A model generated the notes under the pieces. The model worked only from the letters and a program-made list of their open reading frames with translations, searched no databases and was not told the DNA's origin. This document shows, piece after piece, positions 48,757 through 57,954 of a DNA stretch of 64,000 bases. How positions within the stretch are numbered: position 1 is the first letter of the stretch; every line of letters starts with the position of its first letter. The translations under genes and the position numbers were made by a program. The stretch comes from Hyphomicrobiales bacterium (lineage in GTDB: Bacteria; Pseudomonadota; Alphaproteobacteria; Rhizobiales; Rhizobiaceae), in the NCBI GenBank assembly GCA_900466575.1, contig UBMP01000004.1, forward strand, positions 245,604 through 309,603, written 5' to 3'.

Positions 48757-49392
48757 TCAGCGCCGGCCAAAGGCGCGCAGGAAGGTCTTCACGGCACGTT
48801 CCGCCATGCCGGCACATTCCTCTTCGCTTGGGAAACGGCCGAGTTGGAACTCGGCCCGCCACTCGGCCGTCAAAAGAGCCATATACTGGCGCGCTGCAAG
48901 GGCCGCGTCATCGAATTCGAGATAACCGTTCAGCGCAAGCTGCGACAATTGCGCAGCCACCATCGAACGTTTGCGCCCCGAACCATATTGCCGCCATACG
49001 GTGAAGAGTTCCGGATAACGTCCGCTTTCATTCTCCGCCAGGCGCAAAAGCCAACGGCTGGTTTTGTCCTGTGTCATGTGCGTGAGGAAACGGGTAGAAA
49101 ATGCCGTCAACTCGGTCTCCAGATGTTCCGGCTTGTCCGGAAATTCCTCCAGGAGAACAAGGAATTTCGCAGCGGACTTGTCCGTCAGTGCTGCAACAAC
49201 TTCCTTGAAAAGACCGTCCTTGTCGCCGACATGGTTGTAGATTGTCTGTCGCGAGACGCCGGCTTTCGTGGCCACCGCATCAATGCTGGCGCCCGTATAA
49301 CCATCCTGACAGAAAACTGTCGCAGCCGCCTCTAGGATGCGGTCGCGCTTGGATTTGGCGAGGTCAGGTTTTTCGGCGGTTTCAGTGTCCAT
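48757..49392 (-). CDS. TetR/AcrR family repressor of the divergent MFS gene
   Basis: This is a 211-residue regulator. The helix-turn-helix lies at about residues 17-62 with VATKAGVSRQTIYNHVGDKDGLF, followed by a TetR C-terminal domain ending FLRAFGRR. It is divergent from an MFS drug-efflux gene, and two abutting 18-bp palindromes lie in the shared spacer. That suggests autoregulation plus control of the transporter. The ligand is unknown. The ribosome binding site is weak. Confidence 0.9.
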   Translation of the reverse strand: MDTETAEKPDLAKSKRDRILEAAATVFCQDGYTGASIDAVATKAGVSRQTIYNHVGDKDGLFKEVVAALTDKSAAKFLVLLEEFPDKPEHLETELTAFSTRFLTHMTQDKTSRWLLRLAENESGRYPELFTVWRQYGSGRKRSMVAAQLSQLALNGYLEFDDAALAARQYMALLTAEWRAEFQLGRFPSEEECAGMAERAVKTFLRAFGRR

Positions 49393-49428
49393 GAACCCGA
49401 AATAATCCTTCCATCAAAAAAATTCAAG

Positions 49429-49464
49429 TTGGACACTCTTGTCCAATTGGACATTTGTGTCTAA
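49429..49464. promoter_or_regulatory. Two tandem 18-bp palindromic operators
   Basis: The first operator is TTGGACA-N4-TGTCCAA (49429-49446), a perfect inverted repeat. Directly abutting it is TTGGACA-N4-TGTCTAA (49447-49464) with one mismatch. They lie 37 bp upstream of the TetR start and overlap a likely promoter for the MFS gene, a common TetR layout. Confidence 0.8.
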
Positions 49465-49467
49465 AAA
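49439..49467 (+). promoter_or_regulatory. Candidate promoter of the MFS gene
   Basis: TTGTCC (49439-49444) and TAAAAA (49462-49467) are spaced 17 bases apart. The pair overlaps both operators, so repressor binding would block it. It was found by eye. Confidence 0.4.
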
Positions 49468-49643
49468 CATGGGCGTCATGACAATACGAGCTGATCCGCC
49501 TCGCGGTTCAGTGACTGGAATTGCGTGAATGGAAACGAGCATTGCCGGCGGCGCCCACGTGCCCGGAAGTGCTGCACAGCGAATTCAGGCAGCGAACTCC
49601 CATCGCCGCCAGATCCACCCCCGAAAGATCTGGAGAGATTTCG

Positions 49644-50846
49644 ATGAAGTCCTCGACCCTTTATTATGCCCTGATTTTGGGCTTCCTGTCCGCCGTCGGC
49701 GTATCGGCGCTGGACATCTACCTGCCTTCGCTTCCGTCGATCGCGAAGGATTTCCACACCGGCGGCAGCACGCTGCAACTGAGCCTGACCTCCTATTTCA
49801 TTGCCATGGCGATTGCCCAGATCGTTTATGGTTCGGTCTCCGACATGTACGGTCGCCGGCCGCCGCTGATTGCGGGAATGACCATTTATGTGATCGGTGC
49901 GGTCGGTTGCGCGCTGGCGCCGAGCGTTCACGCGCTCATCGCATTCCGCTTTATCCAGGGACTCGGGGCAGGGGCCGGTGCCGTCATTGCGCGCGCCATC
50001 GTCCGCGACCTGCATACGGGTCCGGAAGCCGCACGACTCATGTCGCTCCTCATGCTGGTCTTCAGCATTTCGCCACTGCTTGCGCCGCTTGCCGGCAGCT
50101 TCATCGTGTCGGTGGCAACCTGGCGCGATATCTTCTGGGTGCTGACCGCCTTCGGTTTCCTCGGCGTCTTCCTGGTCACCTTTGTACTGAATGAGACCCG
50201 GACGAAGGAGAAGCGGCTGGAAACCAGCCTGAGCGGCGCGCTACGCAATTATGGGCTTTTGCTGATCGACCCCTATTTCATGGGGATCGTCGGTATCGCC
50301 GCCTTCGGCATGTCGAGCTACATGGTCTATGTCTCGAACTCGTCCTTCGTGATCATCGAACATTTCGGGCTGACGCCCTCGGCCTATGGCGTCATGTTCG
50401 CGCTGAACGCGATCCCGTTCTTTGTCTTCTCACAGATGAATGCCAGGCTTGCCAGGCGCTACGGCCTGCGCCGCGTGGTTCGCACCGCAGCCTTGCTCTA
50501 TTCCTCGATGATGGTGCTGCTGCTGGTAACTCGTCTGGCCGGTATCGATAACTTCGCGGTCATGACGGTGCTGCTTCTGGCCGGCTATGGCTTCCTCGGC
50601 CTCATCGTGCCGTCCTCGGCCGTGCTGGCGCTGGAGGCCCATGGGCGAATCGCCGGCACCGCGTCGGCCTTGATGGGCACACTGCAATTCGTGGCGGCGT
50701 CAGCGGTAACGGCGCTTGTCTCACTGTTTTTCGACGGAACTTCGCTCCCCATGATCGCCGGAATCGGCCTCTGCTCAATGATGGTTGTGATGTTTAGCCT
50801 GCTGACATTGCGCCCGGTTGCACGCACGATCGTCGCGGCGGAATAG
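49644..50846 (+). CDS. MFS multidrug efflux transporter (Bcr/CflA type)
   Basis: This is a 400-residue, 12-helix major facilitator of the Bcr/CflA (DHA1) group. It has the D-I-Y-L-P-S-L-P start motif in ALDIYLPSLPSIAKDF, the loop 2-3 motif GSVSDMYGRRPPLIAG and a family-like R-D-L segment at ARAIVRDL. I chose the ATG at 49644, with GGAG upstream, over the longer frame from 49521. Expression is probably controlled by the divergent TetR. The substrates (sulfonamide, bicyclomycin or chloramphenicol types) are unknown. Confidence 0.92.
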   Translation: MKSSTLYYALILGFLSAVGVSALDIYLPSLPSIAKDFHTGGSTLQLSLTSYFIAMAIAQIVYGSVSDMYGRRPPLIAGMTIYVIGAVGCALAPSVHALIAFRFIQGLGAGAGAVIARAIVRDLHTGPEAARLMSLLMLVFSISPLLAPLAGSFIVSVATWRDIFWVLTAFGFLGVFLVTFVLNETRTKEKRLETSLSGALRNYGLLLIDPYFMGIVGIAAFGMSSYMVYVSNSSFVIIEHFGLTPSAYGVMFALNAIPFFVFSQMNARLARRYGLRRVVRTAALLYSSMMVLLLVTRLAGIDNFAVMTVLLLAGYGFLGLIVPSSAVLALEAHGRIAGTASALMGTLQFVAASAVTALVSLFFDGTSLPMIAGIGLCSMMVVMFSLLTLRPVARTIVAAE

Positions 50847-50894
50847 GGCGCGGCGCAGTTTCGCCCTTTGCCGAGCGACATACGATCGAATGCG

Positions 50895-50923
50895 AGAAGG
50901 GGGCGATTGGCCCCTTCTTTTTA
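50895..50923 (+). terminator. Terminator of the MFS gene
   Basis: An 8-bp stem, AGAAGGGG (50895-50902) with CCCCTTCT (50911-50918), has an 8-nt loop and is followed by a short T run. It lies 48 bp after the MFS stop. Confidence 0.7.
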
Positions 50924-51065
50924 TGTCCCTCGATATGACGACCGTTAAGGTCGCATAAACCGCCTTTTAGCAAAGTCGCGCGGAGCCTCCTGAAATTGGG
51001 AACAATTTTAAGCGTACCCGCACGACGATGCGACCCATTGTAGAGGGCGGGATGTCGAGGTTTAC

Positions 51066-52601
51066 ATGCAGCAACAGGCAACGATCAGCGTCAGGTTGAG
51101 CTCGGGCAAGGGCGCGCTGCACCATGGGCGGCTCACCCGGCTGGTATTTGTCCTCGCCTTTGTGATGATTTTGCTTTCGGCCGCATCGCTTGCCTATGTC
51201 GGCACCGTTGCTTCGCGTGAGGCCGATACGCTAGCCACGCAGCACCAACGTCAACTCCTGAACGACGTCGTCACGGGTCGCATGCAGCTCATGTCGCGCG
51301 ACCTCTACAGCATCGTCCATTGGGACGATGCTGTCACGGGACTGGTTAAGACATTCGATCAGGAATTCGTTTCGGACCAGCTAATCTACTGGCTGGACCT
51401 GAACCTGCAGGCGCAGAAAACCTTTATCGTGACAGCCAGGGGGCGGGTTCTGGCTGATATCGTCGGCTCACACGCCCAGTTCTCTCGCCGCACACTTCCG
51501 GATCAGGATCCGCTCATGCAGATCGCGCGCGAGGCCATCGAAAAGTTCATGGCGCTGCGCGTGCAGGTCGATGACGGCTTTGGCCTGAAGACCATTTCGC
51601 TGTCGCAGGTCAACCAACTGGCAGCCACGACGCTGATGAACGTGGATGGGCAGGTGGCGCTTGTTACAGCCATGGTCGTGACCCCCGACGATCAGGAAAG
51701 CCTGCCTGCAAAGCTCGATCCCGTTGTCGTGATTGCCGCCAAGACTCTCGATAGCGCGCTGCTGTCCGAACTGAACCAGACGCTTTCCTTCGAGAACTTC
51801 ACCTTCGAGCGCCCCGGCGAAAAGGACCCTACGCGGACGACGCAGCTGGTGACCGGGCCGGACCGCGGTCCGATCGGCCAGTTTGCGTGGCGCAGCGCGC
51901 AGCCGGGCACGGCCGTCTGGACGGTTGTCATGCCTGTTATTCTGGCGGTCTGCGGGTTGATGACGATCATCACGGCCTTTGCGGCTTATCGGATTGGCGG
52001 CCTCTCGTCGAAGCTCGAGGAAAGCGAGGAGCGCAATCGCTTCCTCGCGCTGCACGATAATCTCACCGGTCTTTCGAATCGCCTTCATTTCCACCAGGTG
52101 CTCGATCACCATGTATCGAGCCTGCCACAGAACGAATTTGCGGTTCTCGCCTGCGACCTCGATCGCTTCAAGGCCGTCAACGACACCTATGGGCACGCGG
52201 CCGGCGATGCCGTCATCCGGACCGTCGCCAACCGCATCGCTGCATCGGTGGGCACCGCCGGGATGGTGGGCCGCGTCGGTGGCGACGAATTCGTCATCCT
52301 CCTCAACGGCTTTGCCGATATTCCACGCATCCAGATCCTGTGCCGCCAGATAATCGCCAGCGTCTGCGAGCCGATCATGCTCGAAAACGGTGTGATCACC
52401 ACCGTGGGCGTCAGTCTCGGCGTTGCGCTGGCTCCTGCATCGGGGTCCACGAATACGCATCTGATGGCCAGCGCCGACGCCGCTCTCTATGCCGCCAAGG
52501 AGCAGGGTCGCGGTCGCGCTGTGTTCGCGCACGAACTCGTTCAGCCCAAACAAGACGTGACCGAGTCGGAGAACGGCAACAGCGCGCATCAAGCAGCCTG
52601 A
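51066..52601 (+). CDS. CHASE4-GGDEF membrane diguanylate cyclase
   Basis: This is a 511-residue sensor that makes cyclic di-GMP. A membrane helix (about 23-48) and a second one (about 288-312) flank a periplasmic CHASE4-like domain with the HWDDAVTGL motif. The cytoplasmic GGDEF domain (about 340-500) has the intact active site RVGGDEFVIL and LACDLDRFKAVND. The RxxD inhibitory site five residues before GGDEF is absent (GTAG there), so product inhibition at that site is unlikely. The signal sensed is unknown. GAGG is five bases before the ATG. Confidence 0.92.
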   Translation: MQQQATISVRLSSGKGALHHGRLTRLVFVLAFVMILLSAASLAYVGTVASREADTLATQHQRQLLNDVVTGRMQLMSRDLYSIVHWDDAVTGLVKTFDQEFVSDQLIYWLDLNLQAQKTFIVTARGRVLADIVGSHAQFSRRTLPDQDPLMQIAREAIEKFMALRVQVDDGFGLKTISLSQVNQLAATTLMNVDGQVALVTAMVVTPDDQESLPAKLDPVVVIAAKTLDSALLSELNQTLSFENFTFERPGEKDPTRTTQLVTGPDRGPIGQFAWRSAQPGTAVWTVVMPVILAVCGLMTIITAFAAYRIGGLSSKLEESEERNRFLALHDNLTGLSNRLHFHQVLDHHVSSLPQNEFAVLACDLDRFKAVNDTYGHAAGDAVIRTVANRIAASVGTAGMVGRVGGDEFVILLNGFADIPRIQILCRQIIASVCEPIMLENGVITTVGVSLGVALAPASGSTNTHLMASADAALYAAKEQGRGRAVFAHELVQPKQDVTESENGNSAHQAA

Positions 52602-52617
52602 ACAACCAGGCAAAAAG

Positions 52618-52662
52618 AAACCCTCGCAACACACGCGCCTGACGCGGCTTGCGAGGGTTTTG
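52618..52662. terminator. Bidirectional terminator between the cyclase and prfB
   Basis: A perfect 12-bp stem, AAACCCTCGCAA (52618-52629) with TTGCGAGGGTTT (52649-52660), ends in a T run on the plus strand and an A-rich left flank for the minus strand. It lies 16 bp after the cyclase stop. Confidence 0.8.
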
Positions 52663-52708
52663 TCTTATGCTCTGCCGCTATCCCGGCGATAGCGGCCTGG
52701 CGCATGTC

Positions 52709-53840
52709 TCAATCGATATCCGCGACTTCCACATCCGCACCACCGGTGACGCGGTGGGCCAGCGCTGCTTCCATGAACTCGGTGATGTCGCCGTCCAGAA
52801 CGTCGCCCGGAGCCGAGCTTTCCACCCCGGTGCGCAGATCCTTGACCATCTGGTAGGGCTGCAGCACGTAGGAGCGGATCTGGTGACCCCAGCCGATATC
52901 GCTCTTGGACGCGGCTTCGGCATTGGCAGCCGCCTCGCGACGCTCCAGTTCGGCCTCATAGAGGCGCGAGCGCAACATTTCCCACGCCTTGGCGCGGTTC
53001 TTGTGCTGCGAGCGCTCCTGCTGGCAGGCGACCACGATTCCGGACGGCATATGCGTGATACGCACCGCCGAGTCGGTCGTGTTGACGTGCTGACCACCGG
53101 CACCCGACGAGCGGTAGGTGTCGATGCGGCAATCGCTCTCGTTGATGTCGATCTGGATCGAATCGTCGACCACCGGATAGACCCAGATGGACGAGAAGGA
53201 CGTGTGCCGGCGAGCATTGCTGTCATAGGGCGAGATGCGCACGAGACGATGCACGCCCGATTCCGTCTTCAGCCAGCCATAGGCATTCTCGCCCTTGACG
53301 AGGATCGTCGCGGACTTGATGCCGGCCTCTTCGCCGTCATGCATTTCCAAGATTTCGACCTTGAAGCCCTGACGCTCAGCCCAGCGCGTGTACATGCGCA
53401 GGAGCATGTTCGCCCAGTCCTGGCTCTCGGTGCCGCCGGCGCCCGAATGCACTTCGAGATAGGTATCGTTGCCGTCGGCTTCGCCGGATAGCATCGCTTC
53501 CACCTGAAGGCGGGCAAATTCAGACCGCAGCGCGCGGATCGCATCTTCAGCGTCCTTCACGATGCTCGCATCGTCCTCGGCCTCGCCGAGCTCGATCAGC
53601 TCGATATTGTCGGCCAGTTCCGATTCGAGCTTCTTCAGGCCGTTGATGCTCTTGTCCAGGTTCTGGCGCTCGCGCATCAGCTTCTGGGCTTCGGTCGGGT
53701 TATTCCAGAGATTGGGATCTTCTGACTTGTTGTTGAGCCAGTCGAGACGTCTTATCGCCTGATCCCAGTCAAAGATGCCTCCTCAGCAGGCTTATGGCCT
53801 GCTTGATTTCGTCGACAATATTCTCGATTTCGATACGCAT
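52709..53840 (-). CDS. prfB: Peptide chain release factor 2 with programmed +1 frameshift
   Basis: RF2 reads UGA and UAA stops. The gene must be read in two parts: 23 codons from the ATG at 53840 ([19 protein letters not shown], then RRHL) ending in an in-frame TGA at 53771-53769, then a +1 shift into the long frame to 52709. The full protein is 376 residues. The GGQ catalytic motif is in [10 protein letters not shown]. The stop-recognition motif reads SPY ([11 protein letters not shown]) where E. coli has SPF. Without the frameshift the frame would begin mid-protein at a later ATG, lacking the N-terminal domain. Confidence 0.95.
53769..53783 (-). promoter_or_regulatory. prfB programmed +1 frameshift site
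   Basis: The minus strand reads AGGAGG, CAT, CTT, TGA, C. The internal Shine-Dalgarno AGGAGG (53783-53778) is three bases before the CTT slip codon, followed by TGA-C, as in the E. coli prfB site. RF2 shortage lets the ribosome shift, giving autoregulation. Confidence 0.93.
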
Positions 53841-53913
53841 GGGTCCGTTCTTTTTCGTTGTTCGAAAAGCTGGCGATCACATAGTTTCTGCAGTCGCGGA
53901 TGTAAACCCGCAA

Positions 53914-53945
53914 ACGAAAAAGCGCGGGTTGGTGACCCGCGCTTT
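53914..53945 (-). terminator. Terminator between mrcA and prfB
   Basis: An 11-bp perfect stem (53919-53929 with 53935-53945) with a TGGTG loop on the plus strand is followed on the minus strand by TTTTTCG. It lies 19 bp after the mrcA stop and before prfB. Confidence 0.85.
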
Positions 53946-53964
53946 CCAGATCTTCTCAATCAGA

Positions 53965-56421
53965 TCAAAACAACCCGGGCTGCCCCTGCTTCACCGCATC
54001 GTTGGCCTGGGGCGACTGGTTCATGATCTGCTCCGGCGTCGCATAGTCTTCGCCGCCAATGACGGAGAAGACGTTGGCCGGACCCGTGCCGGGCTTGAAG
54101 GCTTCGACGATCGTGTTCGGATCGCCGGGGCCGGCCTGCATGCCCGTCTTGCGATCGACGGCGATGAGCTGCATGCCTTCAGGCACGATGAACTTCGACG
54201 GCTGGATATCCTTGTCGGCATCCTGCATGAACTCGTTGAAGATCGGCGCGGAGAGGTGACCGCCGGTGCCGCCGCGGCCCATCGGCTGCGGGTTGTCGTA
54301 GCCGATATAGACGCCGGCCACGAGGTCCGGTGTGAAGCCGACGAACCAGGCATCCTTCTCGTCATTGGTCGTACCCGTCTTGCCGGCGACATCGCGGTCG
54401 AGCTTAACCTGACCAGCCGCCGTACCGCGTTGGATCACGCCCTGCATCATGGTGGTGATCTGGTAGGCCGTCATCGGGTCGAGAACCTGCTCGCGCTTGT
54501 CGTCGACAACCGGCTCTTCCTGGTTTTTCCAGTCGGTGGCGTTGCAGTTTTCACAGACGCGGTCTTCATGCTTGTAGATCGTCTTGCCGGTCCGGTCCTG
54601 GATGCGGTCGATGAGCGTTGGCTTGATCTGCTTGCCGCCGTTCGCGATCACCGAATAGCCGGAGACCATGCGCATGACCGTCGTTTCTCCGGACCCGAGC
54701 GACATGGCGAGAACCGGCTGCATGTGATCGTAGATCCCGAAGCGCTCGGCATATTCGGCGACCGTGTCCATGCCCATGTCATTGGCGAGACGAACCGTCA
54801 TCACGTTTCGCGACTGTTCGATACCACGTCGCAGCGTCGATGGGCCGGAGAAGTCGCCGCCATAGTTCTTTGGTGCCCAGACCTGACCACCCGGCAACTG
54901 CAGCTCGAACGGTGCATCCATGACCACCGAGGCGGGCGTATAGCCGTTGTCCAGCGCCGCAGCGTAGACGAACGGCTTGAACGACGAGCCCGGCTGCCGC
55001 ATGGCCTGCGTCGCGCGGTTGAATTCGGACTGCGCATAGGAGAAGCCGCCGACCATGGCGAGCACGCGACCCGTCTTCGGGTCCATGGCGATCATGCCGC
55101 CCTGGATTTTCGGCGGCTGGCGCAGCTTATACTGTCCCGGCTTGCCGTCGAGCGCTTCCACGTAGATCACGTCGCCCGGCTGGAAGATGTCAATGGGGGA
55201 CTTCGCCTTCGTCATCAGCGACTTGGACGAACGATAGGCCCACTTCATGTTGGCGTCGTCAATGCGGCCGCGATCGCGCGCCGCATCGACCTTTCCGCCC
55301 GGATCATGCTCGGGGCGGATGCCGATGTCGACGCCCTTGCTGTCGGTCGCGAGCACCACGGCAAGCTTCCATTCCGGCACGTCGCGCATCTCATCGAGCT
55401 TCGACAGCGCCGGACCCCAATCGCCCGTGATGGCGATATGATTGATCGGACCGTGATAGCCGCGCTTGATGTCGAAATCGATCAGCGCGTCCTGCAGCGC
55501 CTTGCGGGCATAGATCTGCAGCTTCGGGTTCAGCGACGTGCGAACGGAGAGGCCGCCTTCGTAGAGCGCCTTTTCGCCATACTGCGCGATGATCTGGCGA
55601 CGCGCTTCTTCGGCGAAATAGTCCGATGCGAAGAGATAGGTGCCGTTCTTTCGGCCGGTGACGCCCAGCGGCTCCTTCTTGGCTGCCTCGCCATCATCCT
55701 TGGCCACGTAGCCGTTCTCGACCATGCGGTCGATGACCCAGTTGCGGCGCTCGAGCGCGGCGTCGGGGTGACGGAACGGGTTATAGTTGGCTGGCCCCTT
55801 CGGCAGCGAGGCGAGATAGGCGCATTCGGCAATCGTCAGTTCCGTCACCGATTTGTCGAAATAGGTGAGGGCAGCCGAAGCGATCCCGTAGGAGTTCAAG
55901 CCGAAGAAGATTTCGTTGAGATAAAGCTCGAGAATCCGATCTTTGGAATAGGTCTGCTCGATACGCAACGAGAGGATTGCTTCCTTGGCCTTGCGCGACA
56001 GCGTCTGGTCGGAGGAGAGCAGGAAGTTTTTCGCCACCTGCTGCGTGATCGTCGATGCGCCGACGGGGCGGCGACCGCTGCCGACATTCTGCAGGTTGAC
56101 CAGAATGGCGCGGCCCAGACCCATCAGGTCGAGGCCGGGATGGCTGTAGAAGTTCTTGTCTTCGGCGGAGATGAAGGCGGCCTTGACGCGATCCGGGATC
56201 GCCTGAATCGGCAGGTAAAGACGCCGCTCATGGGCATATTCGGCAATCAGCTGCCCGTCGCCTGCATGAATGCGCGTTGTTACGGGCGGCGCGTAATTCG
56301 CCAGCACTTCGTAGTCGGGCAAATCCTTCATGACCATATTGAGATAGATCGCGGCAGCAGCGGCAGCGCCGAAGAACAGGATCGCGCACAATCCGAAGAA
56401 ATATCCGATCAGTCTAATCAT
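53965..56421 (-). CDS. mrcA: Penicillin-binding protein 1A (bifunctional)
   Basis: This is an 818-residue inner-membrane peptidoglycan synthase with an N-terminal membrane helix (about 4-28). The glycosyltransferase domain has Glu87 in EDKNFYSHPG and GASTITQQVAKN. The transpeptidase domain has the nucleophile Ser479 in SSFK, SRN in EQSRNVM and KTGTTND. It is the usual class A PBP layout, sitting between amiC and prfB on the same strand. A strong terminator follows. Confidence 0.97.
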   Translation of the reverse strand: MIRLIGYFFGLCAILFFGAAAAAAIYLNMVMKDLPDYEVLANYAPPVTTRIHAGDGQLIAEYAHERRLYLPIQAIPDRVKAAFISAEDKNFYSHPGLDLMGLGRAILVNLQNVGSGRRPVGASTITQQVAKNFLLSSDQTLSRKAKEAILSLRIEQTYSKDRILELYLNEIFFGLNSYGIASAALTYFDKSVTELTIAECAYLASLPKGPANYNPFRHPDAALERRNWVIDRMVENGYVAKDDGEAAKKEPLGVTGRKNGTYLFASDYFAEEARRQIIAQYGEKALYEGGLSVRTSLNPKLQIYARKALQDALIDFDIKRGYHGPINHIAITGDWGPALSKLDEMRDVPEWKLAVVLATDSKGVDIGIRPEHDPGGKVDAARDRGRIDDANMKWAYRSSKSLMTKAKSPIDIFQPGDVIYVEALDGKPGQYKLRQPPKIQGGMIAMDPKTGRVLAMVGGFSYAQSEFNRATQAMRQPGSSFKPFVYAAALDNGYTPASVVMDAPFELQLPGGQVWAPKNYGGDFSGPSTLRRGIEQSRNVMTVRLANDMGMDTVAEYAERFGIYDHMQPVLAMSLGSGETTVMRMVSGYSVIANGGKQIKPTLIDRIQDRTGKTIYKHEDRVCENCNATDWKNQEEPVVDDKREQVLDPMTAYQITTMMQGVIQRGTAAGQVKLDRDVAGKTGTTNDEKDAWFVGFTPDLVAGVYIGYDNPQPMGRGGTGGHLSAPIFNEFMQDADKDIQPSKFIVPEGMQLIAVDRKTGMQAGPGDPNTIVEAFKPGTGPANVFSVIGGEDYATPEQIMNQSPQANDAVKQGQPGLF

Positions 56422-56718
56422 TTGCCTTTACCGGTTTGCATGTCCCGGAGAGCCTTCTCACACGGAAACGCGTCCACCATCTGAATGTCCAAGGGACCAT
56501 CGCGCCACTCTGGTAGTGCGCGGCCTTTTCCCGACGCAGGCTATTCGTCGCGCATGCGTCGTCACCTTGTCTGTAAGGTTCCGAATGTGCGGAAAATAGG
56601 GCCTGAAGCCCGGTACCGGAAAATCACTACACCAATCCGGTATGTCTGTTACTTATCCGACACAGGGGGATTCGTCAAAACCCGCATCGTGTCAAGACGA
56701 TGCTGGCGCATTTGAAGC
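56422..56718. other. Intergenic region between amiC and mrcA
   Basis: These 297 bp hold no convincing gene. A short open frame at 56485-56715 has no recognisable features. The region presumably holds the mrcA promoter, which I could not identify with confidence. Confidence 0.5.
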
Positions 56719-57954
56719 TCAACCCCCCAGCTTCTCGCGGTAGCGCTTCACGGCGTCGGCAATCAGTGTGACGAGCTTGTCGCGGAAATCCGGCTTCTGC
56801 AGCTGCTTGACGTCCTCGGCGTTTGACAGGAAGCCAAGCTCCAGCAGGACGGAAGGCACGTCGGGAGCCGTCAGGACGCGAAAGCCTGCCGAACGATGCG
56901 GATTGTTGATGAGCCCGATCTCCCCCTCGAAGGAATGCACGATGGAATTGGCCAGACTGATCGAAAAGGCCTGGGTCTCGCGCCGCGTCAGGTCGATCAG
57001 GATGTCGTTGACCTCCGACGGCTCCTTCTTCACCTCGACGCCGGCCACTTCGTCCGAGGTGTTTTCGCGCTTGGCCAGTTCGTCGGCCAACTTGTCGGAG
57101 GCCCGGTCGGAAATCGTATAGACGGTCGCGCCGCGCGTGGACTTTTCCCGCAACGTATCGGCATGCAGGGAAATGAAGAGGTTTGCCCCGCGCGAGCGGG
57201 CGATCTGCACGCGTTCGCCCAACGACAGGAAAACATCCGTGTCGCGCGTCAGGAATGCCTTGATCCCCGGCCTCGTGTTGAGTTCCCGCGCCAGCGCCGT
57301 CGCGAAGTCGAGCGTGATGTTCTTTTCGTAGACGGGGTTCTTGCCGGCGGTAACCGCACCGGTGTCGATGCCGCCATGGCCTGCATCAACGGCAACGGTA
57401 AAGACGCTGTCGGGGGAGGGTGCCTGTTGTGGCGCAAGTGGCACGACGGGCACGTTGCTCTCGGTATTGCCCCAGTTGCCCTGCTTTTTCATCGTCGCGT
57501 ATTGGTCGGGCGTGACGATCGTGCCGTCCAGAACAAGGCGCCAGCCTTCGCCCTCGTCATTCTTTCGCGCCTCGGCAACCTCAAGTCCTGCCGGCAGCTT
57601 CGAGGTCAGAACGAAACGCGTTCGCCCTGCGCTCATCGCGCCGAAGCGGATCCGATCATAGATCCCGCGTGCCTCCAGCTGCTCCGGCGGGAACGCGAAG
57701 TTCACGGTACCGGCAATGTCCACGACAATACGGTTGGGGCTTGTCAGATAATGCACCGTGAAATCGGGCTTGACGTCGAAATCGATCACGATGCGCGTGC
57801 GCGCCTCGTCGCCCGCAATGCGGGCAGCCTTCGCCGTCAGTTCGGTTGCAGATGCGGGAGCCGTCATGACGGACAGAAAAACATGCGCCAGAACGAGACA
57901 GAGCGCGGCAGTCCATCGACCTCGCCTGAAAAGGCGCACGGCGTTGCTCAGCAT
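56719..57954 (-). CDS. amiC: N-acetylmuramoyl-L-alanine amidase with AMIN domain
   Basis: This is a 411-residue periplasmic amidase that splits daughter-cell peptidoglycan. After a signal segment (LCLVLAHVFLSVMTAPASA) it has an AMIN domain (about 40-130) for septal targeting, and an Amidase_3 domain from about residue 185. Zinc ligands are His in DAGHGG, Glu in VYEKNI and His in SLHAD. The catalytic Glu is in LLELGFLSN. It is divergent from rne and followed by mrcA, a conserved rhizobial order as I recall. Confidence 0.95.
   Translation of the reverse strand: MLSNAVRLFRRGRWTAALCLVLAHVFLSVMTAPASATELTAKAARIAGDEARTRIVIDFDVKPDFTVHYLTSPNRIVVDIAGTVNFAFPPEQLEARGIYDRIRFGAMSAGRTRFVLTSKLPAGLEVAEARKNDEGEGWRLVLDGTIVTPDQYATMKKQGNWGNTESNVPVVPLAPQQAPSPDSVFTVAVDAGHGGIDTGAVTAGKNPVYEKNITLDFATALARELNTRPGIKAFLTRDTDVFLSLGERVQIARSRGANLFISLHADTLREKSTRGATVYTISDRASDKLADELAKRENTSDEVAGVEVKKEPSEVNDILIDLTRRETQAFSISLANSIVHSFEGEIGLINNPHRSAGFRVLTAPDVPSVLLELGFLSNAEDVKQLQKPDFRDKLVTLIADAVKRYREKLGG

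Noticed and set aside
52709..53677. prfB starting at the ATG at 53677
   Set aside because: That start loses the N-terminal domain. The upstream 23 codons and the CTT-TGA-C frameshift site explain the full protein.
53794..56484. 896-codon open frame antisense to mrcA
   Set aside because: It is a shadow of the PBP1a gene, whose catalytic motifs are all intact on the other strand.
56485..56715. 76-codon open frame between mrcA and amiC
   Set aside because: It has no ribosome binding site of note, no homology pattern, and unusual composition for a gene.
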